Origin: Myxococcus flavus
GTDB lineage: Bacteria; Myxococcota; Myxococcia; Myxococcales; Myxococcaceae
DNA: 64,000 bases
Reading direction: 5' to 3'
Assembly: GCF_050038885.1 (NCBI RefSeq)
Contig: NZ_CP143624.1
Coordinates: forward strand, 4,402,001 to 4,466,000
Shown: positions 33,139 to 41,061 of the stretch, in pieces
Layout: each line of letters begins with the position of its first letter
How positions within the stretch are numbered: the stretch's first letter is position 1
The notes under the pieces: model-generated
What the model was told of the DNA's origin: nothing
Seen by the model: the letters and a program-made list of their open reading frames with translations, nothing else
Database searches by the model: none
Translations under genes and position numbers: made by a program

Positions 33139-34767
33139 TCAGCGCTCATTCACGCCCAAGCCCAGCTCCCTTACCCGGCGCGCGAGCGCCTTTCGGGAAA
33201 CCTCGAGCCGCCGCGCCATGGCCTCCAGGTCCCCCCGGCATTCCTGATGGCAGCGGGAAATCTCCTCCTCGCTCAGCCGGCCCGCGGTGCGGATGTTCGG
33301 GTGGCGTTGAAGCAAGTCGTAGAGAGAGGCCCGCGCGATGCCGAGCCGGTCGGCGGTGGGGTTCAGGTCCCAGGCGCACTCCCGGAGCGCCGCGACCAGC
33401 TCGGCCTCGGTGATGTCGGAGGCCTTGCGGCGCTTCACCCCCGGGGCGGCGGACGCGGCGGGAGGAGGCGAGGGCGGGCCTGACGTCGAGGAGGGCGGTG
33501 TGGCCAGCTCCCGTTCGAGCTCGGCGTCGAGCCGCAGGCTGGGCTGGTCCCGGTTGTCGATGACGAGCCGCCGCGTCACGTTGCGCAACTGCCGGATGTT
33601 GCCCGGCCACGCGTACCTCACCAGCTTCGAGGCCAGCCCCACTGGCAGCCACGGCTCCGCGGAGGCATCCCCCGCCAGGAGGCGGTGCTCGGCGCCGAGC
33701 GCGGTCAGCTCCTCCCGGGCGAAGTGGTGGAAGAGCAACCCGATATCCTCCCGCCGTTCCCTCAGGGGTGGGACGTGAATCACATACCCGGCGAGCCGGT
33801 GCAGCAGCGGTGCCTTGAACCGCCCCTCCTCGATTTGCGCCTCCAACTGCGCGTCCGTGGCCGCGAGCAGCCGGACGTCCACCTTCACCGGCCCGTGTGA
33901 GCCCACCGGGAAGAACTCTCCCGTCTCCAGGACTCGCAGGAGCATCACCTGCACCTCGGGGGGCGCCTCGCCCACCTCGTCCAGGAACAGCGTCCCTCCG
34001 TCGGCGGCGAGAAAGACGCCTTTTTGATCTCTCACGGCACCGGTGAAGGCGCCCTTGCGCGCGCCGAACAGCTCCGCCGCCGCCAGTTCCCTGGGGATGG
34101 CGCCCAGGTTCACGCTGAGGAAGGGCCGCTGCCGCCTGACGCTGTGCTCGTGAATGGCCCGTGCAATCAACTCCTTGCCCGCCCCCGTCTCACCGCGGAT
34201 GAGCACCGGGACGCCGAGGTCCGCCACCTGCACGATGCGCTGGCGCACGCGCTGGAGGCCGAGGCTCGTCCCCACCATTTCGAGCGCGGCCAGCGCGCCG
34301 TCGCCTCCTGGCTCCGCCAGGTGCAGCACCAGGCCCACGCGCCCGCCCAGCTCCAATGCGACGCCGTCGGAGACCTCTCCGGCGCTGAGCTCCCGGACGC
34401 CCTGGAGCGGCTCACCCGACGCGATGACCTGACTGCCCTCTCCGGGGTCCAGCAGGATGCGTCCCTCTGGCCCTGGGATGAACCGCAGCGGCTTGCGGCT
34501 CAGGAAGGGGTCCGCGAGGGGGTTACCGAATCCCTCTCCTGGCCGCGTGAAGTCCGGGGCATTGCGGGAAAGGGCCACCTCCCGTCCGTCCGCGAGCGCC
34601 TCCATCAAGAATCGCTCACCGACCCGATGGGGCCTGGGGTGCGCGAACAGGGTCAGCGCCGGGATGCGTTCGGCGCGTCGCTCCGGCCCACGCCGGACAG
34701 GGCCGTCCGCGGTGGTGACGTCCGCTGACGCCTTCTCTCGCATCACGTCAGGGTCCTTCGTGCGCAT
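33139..34767 (-). CDS. Sigma-54-dependent activator: FHA domain, AAA+ domain, two HTH motifs
   Basis: 542 residues; an ATG at 34743 (residue 9, AAGGA eleven bases ahead) is an alternative start. Residues about 50-150 form an FHA domain (GREVALSRNAPDF, then a GGRVGLVLHL end strand). The AAA+ domain shows Walker A GETGAGKE (192-199), GAFTGA (239-244, contacts sigma-54), Walker B TLFLDE (259-264) and the arginine region PPLRERREDI. The C-terminus has two helix-turn-helix units (about 452-492 and 498-537). FHA domains bind phosphothreonine, so activity is probably set by a Ser/Thr kinase. It faces the toxin operon. Confidence 0.92.
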   Translation of the reverse strand: MRTKDPDVMREKASADVTTADGPVRRGPERRAERIPALTLFAHPRPHRVGERFLMEALADGREVALSRNAPDFTRPGEGFGNPLADPFLSRKPLRFIPGPEGRILLDPGEGSQVIASGEPLQGVRELSAGEVSDGVALELGGRVGLVLHLAEPGGDGALAALEMVGTSLGLQRVRQRIVQVADLGVPVLIRGETGAGKELIARAIHEHSVRRQRPFLSVNLGAIPRELAAAELFGARKGAFTGAVRDQKGVFLAADGGTLFLDEVGEAPPEVQVMLLRVLETGEFFPVGSHGPVKVDVRLLAATDAQLEAQIEEGRFKAPLLHRLAGYVIHVPPLRERREDIGLLFHHFAREELTALGAEHRLLAGDASAEPWLPVGLASKLVRYAWPGNIRQLRNVTRRLVIDNRDQPSLRLDAELERELATPPSSTSGPPSPPPAASAAPGVKRRKASDITEAELVAALRECAWDLNPTADRLGIARASLYDLLQRHPNIRTAGRLSEEEISRCHQECRGDLEAMARRLEVSRKALARRVRELGLGVNER

Positions 34768-34785
34768 ACCTGGCTCACTCTACGC

Positions 34786-34819
34786 CCGATATGCCGGCGG
34801 CACCCGCCGATATGTCGGC
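34786..34819 (+). repeat. Pair of operator-like 13-bp repeats (candidate enhancer sites)
   Basis: CCGATATGCCGGC (34786-34798) and CCGATATGTCGGC (34807-34819) are identical but for one base and start exactly 21 bp apart, two DNA helical turns. The second is a perfect GCCGA-N4-TCGGC palindrome when the preceding G is counted. They lie about 60-95 bp upstream of the -24 element and 19 bases from the activator start, as enhancer sites for the activator would. Confidence 0.65.
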
Positions 34820-34879
34820 CGCCCGCCGGCGCCTCGTATCGCGAGAGGCCACCACGGGGGCCGCGTCGGCGGAAGCGTC

Positions 34880-34895
34880 TGGCACGTCGCGTGCT
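34880..34895 (+). promoter_or_regulatory. Sigma-54 (-24/-12) promoter of the toxin operon
   Basis: TGGCACG-N4-GTGCT matches the consensus TGGCACG-N4-TTGCW at all but one position, with the GG and GC dinucleotides exactly ten bases apart. Transcription would begin about 12 bases beyond the GC, near 34906, leaving a leader of about 72 bases to the ATG at 34978. A sigma-54 activator gene is divergently encoded next to it. Confidence 0.75.
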
Positions 34896-34977
34896 CACGC
34901 ATTGCCTCGCGGCGCCATGGCCCCTGTCAGGGCGCCGACCACCCACGCACTCCCGTGAAAGCGTTCGAGGAACGGTC

Positions 34978-36252
34978 ATGACTCTCTTCATTCCATCCGC
35001 CGCGCTCGTGAAGGCGGGTCCCAGTCAGGAAGCCCAACGTTTCATCCTGGCCTCGAGTGAGTGGCTCGAATTGCAGACCCATGTCCAGGCGGTGCTGGCG
35101 CTACCCTCCGACGTCAGCGAGTACGAGACGCGCTACGGCGACGCCTCGTCGGGCTCGACGATGAAGGAGGTCTTCGACGCCATGTACAGGCTGCGCGAGA
35201 CGGCTTCGCGCTATGGCAGCCCGAAGCGGCTGCGCGCCAGCCTCGTGGCGAATCCCAACTTCCTCGGTAGCGCGACGCGGCCCAGGAACGACGCGTTCTC
35301 CGCCACCGTCTGGACCCTGCAGCGCGCCCAGCAGAACGCGAGTGAGCTGGCCAACACGTTCAAGCTCCTCCCCTCCCTGGCGAAGAGGGAGTCGCCGGCG
35401 GATGCCGTCACCGGCATCAAGACGCTGTTCCTCGGGCAAGGACAGGTCATCGACAAGATGCATCAGACTGTCAAACGGCTCAATGAGCTGATTGGCGAGT
35501 TCGAGCAGATCGAGCGTGAGCTCGAAGAGGCGCAGGCGCAGATGCGCATCTACACCGACCGCTCGTCGAAGACCCGCGTCAACCTGGACAAGGAGATTGG
35601 CGAGCTGAAGCTCGGCATCGCCCGGCTCGAGAAGTCGCGCGACGAGGCGTACCAGCGGTGGCGGGACCTGACCATCTCCGCATGCGTGGTGCCGGCTGGG
35701 ATTGGCATCATCGGCATCGTCGCCATGGTGATTCTCGCCGTGCCGACCGGCGGCGCCGCGTTTGCCGTGGGCTCGGCCGTGACGGGCGCCGCGGTGGCCG
35801 CGTCCGCGGCCGCGCTGGGGGCGGCGGCCGGCGTCGCGCGCTCCGACTACGAGAACCTGGTCAGCCAGGTGGAGCAGCAGAGTGCGTTCATGGGCAAGCG
35901 GGTGGCCTACCGCACCGACCTGGGCGCGCTCGACGCCCTGATGAAGTTCTCACTGCCTGCCTCGAGCGGGGTGATTGACCAGCTCGCTGTCGTCCGGGAT
36001 GCCTGGGCCGGCTCGATTCGCGAGCTCACGGCCCGGGTCAACGACCTCAGCACCGGCACCCTGAGCACCAGCGCGTGGCTCCGGGAGCAGGAGATGAACG
36101 CCACGAGCGGCCACTGGAACACGCTCGACGACTCGCTCAGGCGCTTCGTGTCGGGCTCGCTCATCGACGCGGACGTGCTCGCGTTCGGTGCCGCCCTGCC
36201 GCAGGACGACGCCGACTGGCTGCGGCACTTCGCGGCGGAGCGCGCGGCCTGA
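34978..36252 (+). CDS. Alpha-helical pore-forming toxin-like protein, component 1 (XaxA-like)
   Basis: 424 residues, no signal peptide; GAGGAA seven bases ahead of the ATG at 34978. The protein is a long helical bundle with a central hydrophobic hairpin at about 231-286 (TISACVVPAGIGIIGIVAMV, then a Gly/Ala-rich second half), flanked by coiled coil (ELEEAQAQMRIYTDRSSKTR, EIGELKLGIARLEKSRD). This head-and-tail layout is that of ClyA/xenorhabdolysin-A type toxins, in which the hairpin inserts into the target membrane. It is clearly related to the next gene (shared LELQ, FG/YGxPKxLRAxLxANPNxL and LEKSRDxAYxxWRDxTI). Family assignment is by architecture, not by search. Confidence 0.75.
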   Translation: MTLFIPSAALVKAGPSQEAQRFILASSEWLELQTHVQAVLALPSDVSEYETRYGDASSGSTMKEVFDAMYRLRETASRYGSPKRLRASLVANPNFLGSATRPRNDAFSATVWTLQRAQQNASELANTFKLLPSLAKRESPADAVTGIKTLFLGQGQVIDKMHQTVKRLNELIGEFEQIERELEEAQAQMRIYTDRSSKTRVNLDKEIGELKLGIARLEKSRDEAYQRWRDLTISACVVPAGIGIIGIVAMVILAVPTGGAAFAVGSAVTGAAVAASAAALGAAAGVARSDYENLVSQVEQQSAFMGKRVAYRTDLGALDALMKFSLPASSGVIDQLAVVRDAWAGSIRELTARVNDLSTGTLSTSAWLREQEMNATSGHWNTLDDSLRRFVSGSLIDADVLAFGAALPQDDADWLRHFAAERAA

Positions 36253-36301
36253 GGGCCGCTCGAACGACCTCATCGACGTTCATTCACAGGAGAGAGAGAC
36301 C

Positions 36302-37558
36302 ATGAACAGCTCGACGCATGCATTCCCTTCCATCGCGGCCGGTTCCGGGCTGACGACTCCAGCCAATCCCAACTCCGGGCAGAAGTCGCAGTTCGCCCTG
36401 TTCAGTGACAGTTGGCTGGAGCTGCAGGCGTATGTCGGCGCCGCCTCCGAGATGCCCATCACCCAGGGCGACTTCGAGCAGAAGTACGGCAAGGTCGGCG
36501 GCTCGGCGACCATCACCGACTGCATTGGTGCGATGAAGAAGGTGAAGGAGGCCTCGACCGAGTTCGGCGACCCCAAGGCCTTGCGCGCGGCGCTCATCGC
36601 CAACCCCAACCTGCTCGCCACCCCGGAGCCACCCAGCGAAATCTATACCCACACGGTGTGGCTGGGGCAGCGGGTGAACGAGACGGCCGGCAAGCTCGTC
36701 AGCGGCTACACCAGCGTGCTGGACGGGCTGAGCGGCCTGCCCCCGCAGGAGCAGGTCGCCAACCTCAAGGCCTACCTGTTCGACCAGACCCTGGGCCCCA
36801 TCCCGCTCTCCAAGCAGATGTCGGACGAGGTCGGGGTGCTCATCAAGAAGCTCGGCGTCTTCGAGCAGAAGATGAATGAGTACAACGAGAAGCTGCAGGC
36901 CTTCACCCGGGGCTCGTCGAAGATGATGGCGGAGCTCAACAGCACCCTCGGCGCGCTGGCGCAGAAGATCGCCGACCTGGAGAAGTCACGCGACGCGGCC
37001 TACAAGGCCTGGCGCGACTTCACCATCGCAGCGGTGGCGACCTCGGTTGGCTGCGTGCTGCTCGGCGGGCTGCTCGCGCCCTTCACCGGCGGTCTCTCGC
37101 TGCTGGTGGGCGGCGCGGCGGCGATCGCCTCCGGCGTGGGGCTGGGCATCAAGGCGGCCCAGTGCCGGGAGGAGTACAACGGGTACTGCGAGATGCTCGC
37201 CACGGAAGAGGCGGAGCGGAAGAAGAAGCAGCTGCTGCGCGCCGACCTGGGTGGCTTCGACACCCAGATGCAGCGGGTGGGCCCGGCGATGGGCAAGTTC
37301 CTCAAGAACCTGCAGACCCTCCAGGGCGTCTGGGTGCAGATGAACTCGGACATGCTGGCCATCCACAACAGCGTCAACGCGGGCAACGTCGGCACGCTGC
37401 CCTTCCTGGTCAAGGCCAAGGCCCAGCTCGCGGTCGACTCGTGGAAGTCGGTGGGCGACAGCGCCAGGCAGTTCACCGTGGGGTCGCTGGTTGACTACAC
37501 CAGCCTGGCCTTCGGTGACGTCATGCCGGAGAGCGCGCCCCAGCGCGAGGCCGCCTGA
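36302..37558 (+). CDS. Alpha-helical pore-forming toxin-like protein, component 2 (XaxA-like)
   Basis: 418 residues, 49 bases after component 1, with a GGAGAGAGAG purine tract before the ATG. It shares the fold and motifs of component 1: SWLELQAYV, FGDPKALRAALIANPNLL (89-106), a coiled coil, LEKSRDAAYKAWRDFTI (227-242) and a hydrophobic hairpin at about 241-285 (VATSVGCVLLGGLLAPFTGG start). It has no signal peptide. The two proteins differ enough (by eye about one third identical) to be separate subunits rather than recent duplicates. Together they suggest a hetero-oligomeric pore. Confidence 0.75.
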   Translation: MNSSTHAFPSIAAGSGLTTPANPNSGQKSQFALFSDSWLELQAYVGAASEMPITQGDFEQKYGKVGGSATITDCIGAMKKVKEASTEFGDPKALRAALIANPNLLATPEPPSEIYTHTVWLGQRVNETAGKLVSGYTSVLDGLSGLPPQEQVANLKAYLFDQTLGPIPLSKQMSDEVGVLIKKLGVFEQKMNEYNEKLQAFTRGSSKMMAELNSTLGALAQKIADLEKSRDAAYKAWRDFTIAAVATSVGCVLLGGLLAPFTGGLSLLVGGAAAIASGVGLGIKAAQCREEYNGYCEMLATEEAERKKKQLLRADLGGFDTQMQRVGPAMGKFLKNLQTLQGVWVQMNSDMLAIHNSVNAGNVGTLPFLVKAKAQLAVDSWKSVGDSARQFTVGSLVDYTSLAFGDVMPESAPQREAA

Positions 37559-37598
37559 GCACTCGTCCCTCCCTCCGCCGCGAAAGAGAGGAAACACC

Positions 37599-38615
37599 AT
37601 GGACCGACGCGCGGGATTCAATCTGGCGGTGCCCCATGCGGCCCTGATGCCGGGCGACGCCAGTGAAAGGCTGGCTTTCGAGACCCGGGCCTGGGCGCAC
37701 CTCACGTCCTATCTCGGGAGGATTGAAGGCTTGCCGCGCTCTTTCGTCAGCGGCTCGCCAGCGTGGCACCGCGCGTCGGAGGCGATGAGGGCCGAGGCTC
37801 AGCGCTTCGGCTCCGCCGCGCAGGTGCGCCAGTGGGTGGGCGCGCGGCCGGATGCGCTCTCCTCCGAGTCGCCACCGCCCACCCTCTATGGCGGGCTCAC
37901 CTGGTGGCTCGCACACGTGCATGCGGCGGCCACCACCGTGACGTCCCTCCAGGGCCAGTTGAGCCAGGCCCCCTCCGCGGACGAGGCGAGGCAAGGTCTG
38001 CGGCGGCTGGGCAGTCTGGCGGAGCGCACCCGGGGACAGATGGGGCCCCTGCTCGTGGCGGTGAAGGAGTTCAAGCCCGCCATGCTCGACGCCAACCGTG
38101 AGCTGGAGCGCGTGTGTCAGGACGCCGCCCTGGCGTTGCAGCAGTTGCAGGAGCAGAGCGGGGGCTTGCAGGCGCGCATCCAGGACCTGACCCAGCAGAG
38201 CGCGAAGCTCGGCGTCTTCCGTGGGGGCAAGAAGCAGCAGTTGCTCCGCACAACGCAGCAGTTGCAGGCGGAGCTGGCCTCCCGGCAGGCGGAATCCGAG
38301 CGCCTGCGGGAGCAGCTCAGTGCCCTCGAGGCCATTCTCCGCGACGGTGCCTGGCTCGAGGCCGCCGTGGACGACCTGACGGAGTTCCTGGAGAAGTCGA
38401 GAGCGGCGTGGTCCCGTTTCGGCTCTGGGATTCAGCAACTGGCCGCCGACGCCACGCAGGCCCAGCTGGCCGACACGGCCTGGGTGGCCAAGGCACTGGA
38501 GCTGCCCGACGCCGCGGCACAGTGGGAGGCGTTGGGCCGCGCCGCCAGGGCGTTCTTGCTCGCTGCCCTGAACGATGACGCTTCTCCGCACCTCGCGCGG
38601 ATGGAGAACGCCTGA
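37599..38615 (+). CDS. Related helical protein without hydrophobic hairpin, component 3 (XaxB-like role)
   Basis: 338 residues, 40 bases after component 2, with GAGAGG eight bases before the ATG. The N-terminal half aligns with components 1 and 2 (WAHLTSYLGRIEGLP; RFGSAAQVRQWVGARPDAL). The middle is a long coiled coil (LQARIQDLTQQSAKL, QQLQAELASRQAESERLREQ), and the hairpin position holds a basic GVFRGGKKQQLLRT instead of hydrophobic residues. It therefore cannot insert like the other two; a soluble activating or assembly subunit, as XaxB is for XaxA, is a reasonable reading. Its stop overlaps the next ATG (TGATG). Confidence 0.7.
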   Translation: MDRRAGFNLAVPHAALMPGDASERLAFETRAWAHLTSYLGRIEGLPRSFVSGSPAWHRASEAMRAEAQRFGSAAQVRQWVGARPDALSSESPPPTLYGGLTWWLAHVHAAATTVTSLQGQLSQAPSADEARQGLRRLGSLAERTRGQMGPLLVAVKEFKPAMLDANRELERVCQDAALALQQLQEQSGGLQARIQDLTQQSAKLGVFRGGKKQQLLRTTQQLQAELASRQAESERLREQLSALEAILRDGAWLEAAVDDLTEFLEKSRAAWSRFGSGIQQLAADATQAQLADTAWVAKALELPDAAAQWEALGRAARAFLLAALNDDASPHLARMENA

Positions 38616-39631
38616 TGAAAGGTCTGAACACGCGCAGCCGAATGCGTGTCGTCCCGGGGCTCATCGCGAGCGTGATGCTGGCTTGCGGTCTGCTGCCGGG
38701 GCGGGCCGCCGCTCAGCGCTCCCGGGCCGAATTACAGGAGGCCATCGCACAGCTCGCCCTGTTCCAGGGCGAGGTGCACAACCTGCGCAGGGTGATTCAG
38801 AAACCGCTTGGGCCCTACACCGTGTCCAGCGCGTGCAGTTGGTGCGCCAGCGAGTTCCTGGGCATCTGCTTCCGGCAAGCGTCGCAGGCGTGGTCGCAGC
38901 GGGTCGATTTCAGCGGTCCGCGTGAGCAATTGGACCGCGTGGTGGCGCAAGCCGAGAGCGGTGCCAGCGCGTTGACGAAGCGCTATGCACCCACCCAGGC
39001 GTGGATTGACGGCCTGCCCGCGTTCAGCGCCGAGTTCGCCGCCACTGCGGACCGGGTGCTGGCGGTCCAGCAGGCCATCAAGCAGGGCCAGGGCCCGACC
39101 GACACACAGCGCCAGGACGTCACCCGGGCCTTGCAACGGCTGTCGGAAGGCCTGAGTCGGAGCGAGGAGCAGCTTCAGGCGGGCATCCAGGCGCTGAGTG
39201 TGTCGCTCCAGCAGCAGAGCTCCTACCGCGATGTTATTCAACAGGCCATTGCCGGGACGGACGCGGCGGTGACGGCGGAGCTGGCCCGACTGACCGAGGC
39301 CACCCGCTCCAGTCGCTGCCAGGAAGGAGTGCCCGCACAGTTCGCCAGCATCCGGAGCGAATTCACGCGCTCGACCCAGGAAATCAAGGCGGCCTTCCAG
39401 CGGATGGACGCGAGCAGCCGCTCGGCCGAGCAGGGCCTGGCGATGCTGCTGGGCACGGTCATCAGCTCCAGGACGGACCTGAAATCCGTCATCGAGCTGG
39501 TGCAGGCGGCCAGCAACGACAAGCTCGGGAGCTTCCTGGAGCAGTTGCATCTGTCCGCCGCGAAGCAGCAGTGGGAGGCGCTCGCCGCGGCCCATACGCA
39601 GGCCAAGGCCAAGGCCACCGCGGCCCGGTAG
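38615..39631 (+). CDS. Sec-exported helical protein, component 4 of the toxin operon
   Basis: 338 residues, starting inside the stop of component 3 (TGATG overlap). Unlike the other three it has a signal peptide (basic NTRSRMR, then VVPGLIASVMLACGLLPG, cleavage near GRAAAQ). The mature protein is helical and coiled-coil-like, with three cysteines close together early on (SACSWCASEFLGICF) and one later. It has no hydrophobic hairpin. I see no known domain. As an exported partner it could protect the periplasm from the pore proteins, chaperone them, or be a fourth toxin subunit. Confidence 0.7.
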   Translation: MKGLNTRSRMRVVPGLIASVMLACGLLPGRAAAQRSRAELQEAIAQLALFQGEVHNLRRVIQKPLGPYTVSSACSWCASEFLGICFRQASQAWSQRVDFSGPREQLDRVVAQAESGASALTKRYAPTQAWIDGLPAFSAEFAATADRVLAVQQAIKQGQGPTDTQRQDVTRALQRLSEGLSRSEEQLQAGIQALSVSLQQQSSYRDVIQQAIAGTDAAVTAELARLTEATRSSRCQEGVPAQFASIRSEFTRSTQEIKAAFQRMDASSRSAEQGLAMLLGTVISSRTDLKSVIELVQAASNDKLGSFLEQLHLSAAKQQWEALAAAHTQAKAKATAAR

Positions 39632-39905
39632 GGCCTGGGGCGCTTCTGGGGGGAGCGCGTACGGGCGGAGCCCTGTCGCTCGGCGGTCGTGCGCGCCCTG
39701 CTGCGAAGAGGCTCCTTATACACCTTGCAGATGAACGGAAGCCTGAAGGTTCGAGGCATCGCGCCAGCGACCGCTTGTAGGGACTCCAGGGCCTGCCTGT
39801 CCTCCGAGGAAGCCGGATTAACGTGCAAGTTGTGGAGGGCGACTGCGTCCACCGGGCAGGCAGGAGTCGTCACGGAACATCGCGCTCCCGCGTGGCTTCA
39901 CTGCG

Positions 39906-41042
39906 GTGGCGTGTCGAGGCAAGCTGCCCGCCGTGTCGCGGCGCGCTCAACTGATTCTCATGCTCCTGGTGTCGGGGCTCCTGCATGCAGCGCTCTTCGC
40001 GGCGCTGTCGGGGAGCCCATCCGATACCAGCCGGAGCGCGCGTCCCCGCGTCGTCGAGATGGACATCGTCTACCAGGACGTCACGCCTCCACCCGTTTCC
40101 CCGGAGCCGCGCGACGCACCGCCACCCGAGAATCGCCCGCGGTCCCCCACGAAGAAGGAGGACCCACCGAGGCATGCGGAGCGCCCGCGCGCGCCAGCGA
40201 CGCAGGCCCCGGCCACGCCTTCACAGCAGGCGCCCTCCTCGCCGGATGCCCCCGCGAGCGGGGCGGGCACTGGCGCGCCACCGCCAGCCCTGGCCCAGGA
40301 CGTCCCGCGGGACGCTCCACAGGCTCGGCCGAACCTGGAGCCGCAGGGCCTGCTGGGCGGTGGCTTCCTCCGCAGCGGTCCACCGTCGACGGGGCGGACC
40401 ATTCGCAATGTGCCCGGCGAGGCCCCGGACCCGAAGGCACTGGCGGCCCGCGAGGCGGAGGTGGTCCGCGAGCGTGTGGACGGCTGGGCCCAGGACTCGG
40501 CCGCGGCGGCTCGCGCATCGAGCGGTGCCACGCATCCCTATTTCGCGAAGCTGCGGGAAGGCTTCGCGAAGAAGCTGCTGAACCCACCACCCCCAGACCT
40601 GAAGGTCCTGGGCGCGCGGATGAAGCGCGAGCAGGTGGATGCCATTGGCCGGTTCGGAAAGACAGGCAGCCCCATCGTCGCCGAGCCGCGGGACCACCGG
40701 CTGGAACAGCGCAATCGCATGCAAGCTGCGGTCGAGGCGGGACGCGCGGCCAACATGTACATGGTGGACGTGACGACGCCGGTGCTCGCGCTCGCGGCCA
40801 TCGTGGAGGTCTGGCAGGCCCGCGATGGGAAGCTGCTCGACCTCAAGGTGCTGGAAGGCTCCGGGGATCCGAAGTTCGATTCCTGGGCCGTGTCGCAGCT
40901 CCGGGAGGCGCTCGCCAGCGCGGAGGCGCCGAAGGCCGGAGGCGGGCTGGGCATCCGGGACGATGGCATGCGCAGCCGATGGCGGCTGGAGGAGTACCTT
41001 GGTAATCCGCGCGTGCAGATTCACCTGATTGGCGTCTACTGA
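39906..41042 (+). CDS. TonB-family energy transducer
   Basis: 378 residues from a GTG (an alternative GTG at 39933 begins SRRAQLILMLLVSGLL). A single N-terminal transmembrane helix (about 13-34) is followed by a long Pro-rich periplasmic segment (about 55-130, PPENRPRSPTKKEDPP and similar) and a helical region. The C-terminus (VLALAAIVEVWQARDGKLLDL, LEGSGDPKFDSWAVSQLREAL) is a TonB/TolA C-terminal domain that would contact outer membrane receptors. No ExbB/ExbD is adjacent. It is followed 19 bases later by an FmdE-like lipoprotein gene. Confidence 0.8.
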   Translation: MACRGKLPAVSRRAQLILMLLVSGLLHAALFAALSGSPSDTSRSARPRVVEMDIVYQDVTPPPVSPEPRDAPPPENRPRSPTKKEDPPRHAERPRAPATQAPATPSQQAPSSPDAPASGAGTGAPPPALAQDVPRDAPQARPNLEPQGLLGGGFLRSGPPSTGRTIRNVPGEAPDPKALAAREAEVVRERVDGWAQDSAAAARASSGATHPYFAKLREGFAKKLLNPPPPDLKVLGARMKREQVDAIGRFGKTGSPIVAEPRDHRLEQRNRMQAAVEAGRAANMYMVDVTTPVLALAAIVEVWQARDGKLLDLKVLEGSGDPKFDSWAVSQLREALASAEAPKAGGGLGIRDDGMRSRWRLEEYLGNPRVQIHLIGVY

Positions 41043-41061
41043 CGGACGCCGGGAGCCGCCC

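Noticed and set aside
34978..37558. Chemoreceptor or cell-division coiled-coil interpretation of the helical proteins
   Set aside because: There is no receptor hairpin tip or HAMP region, and the single hydrophobic hairpin in the middle flanked by coiled coil suits ClyA-type toxins better. Structure prediction is still needed.
39632..39905. Open frames after the toxin operon
   Set aside because: No start signal or protein-like sequence; treated as intergenic.
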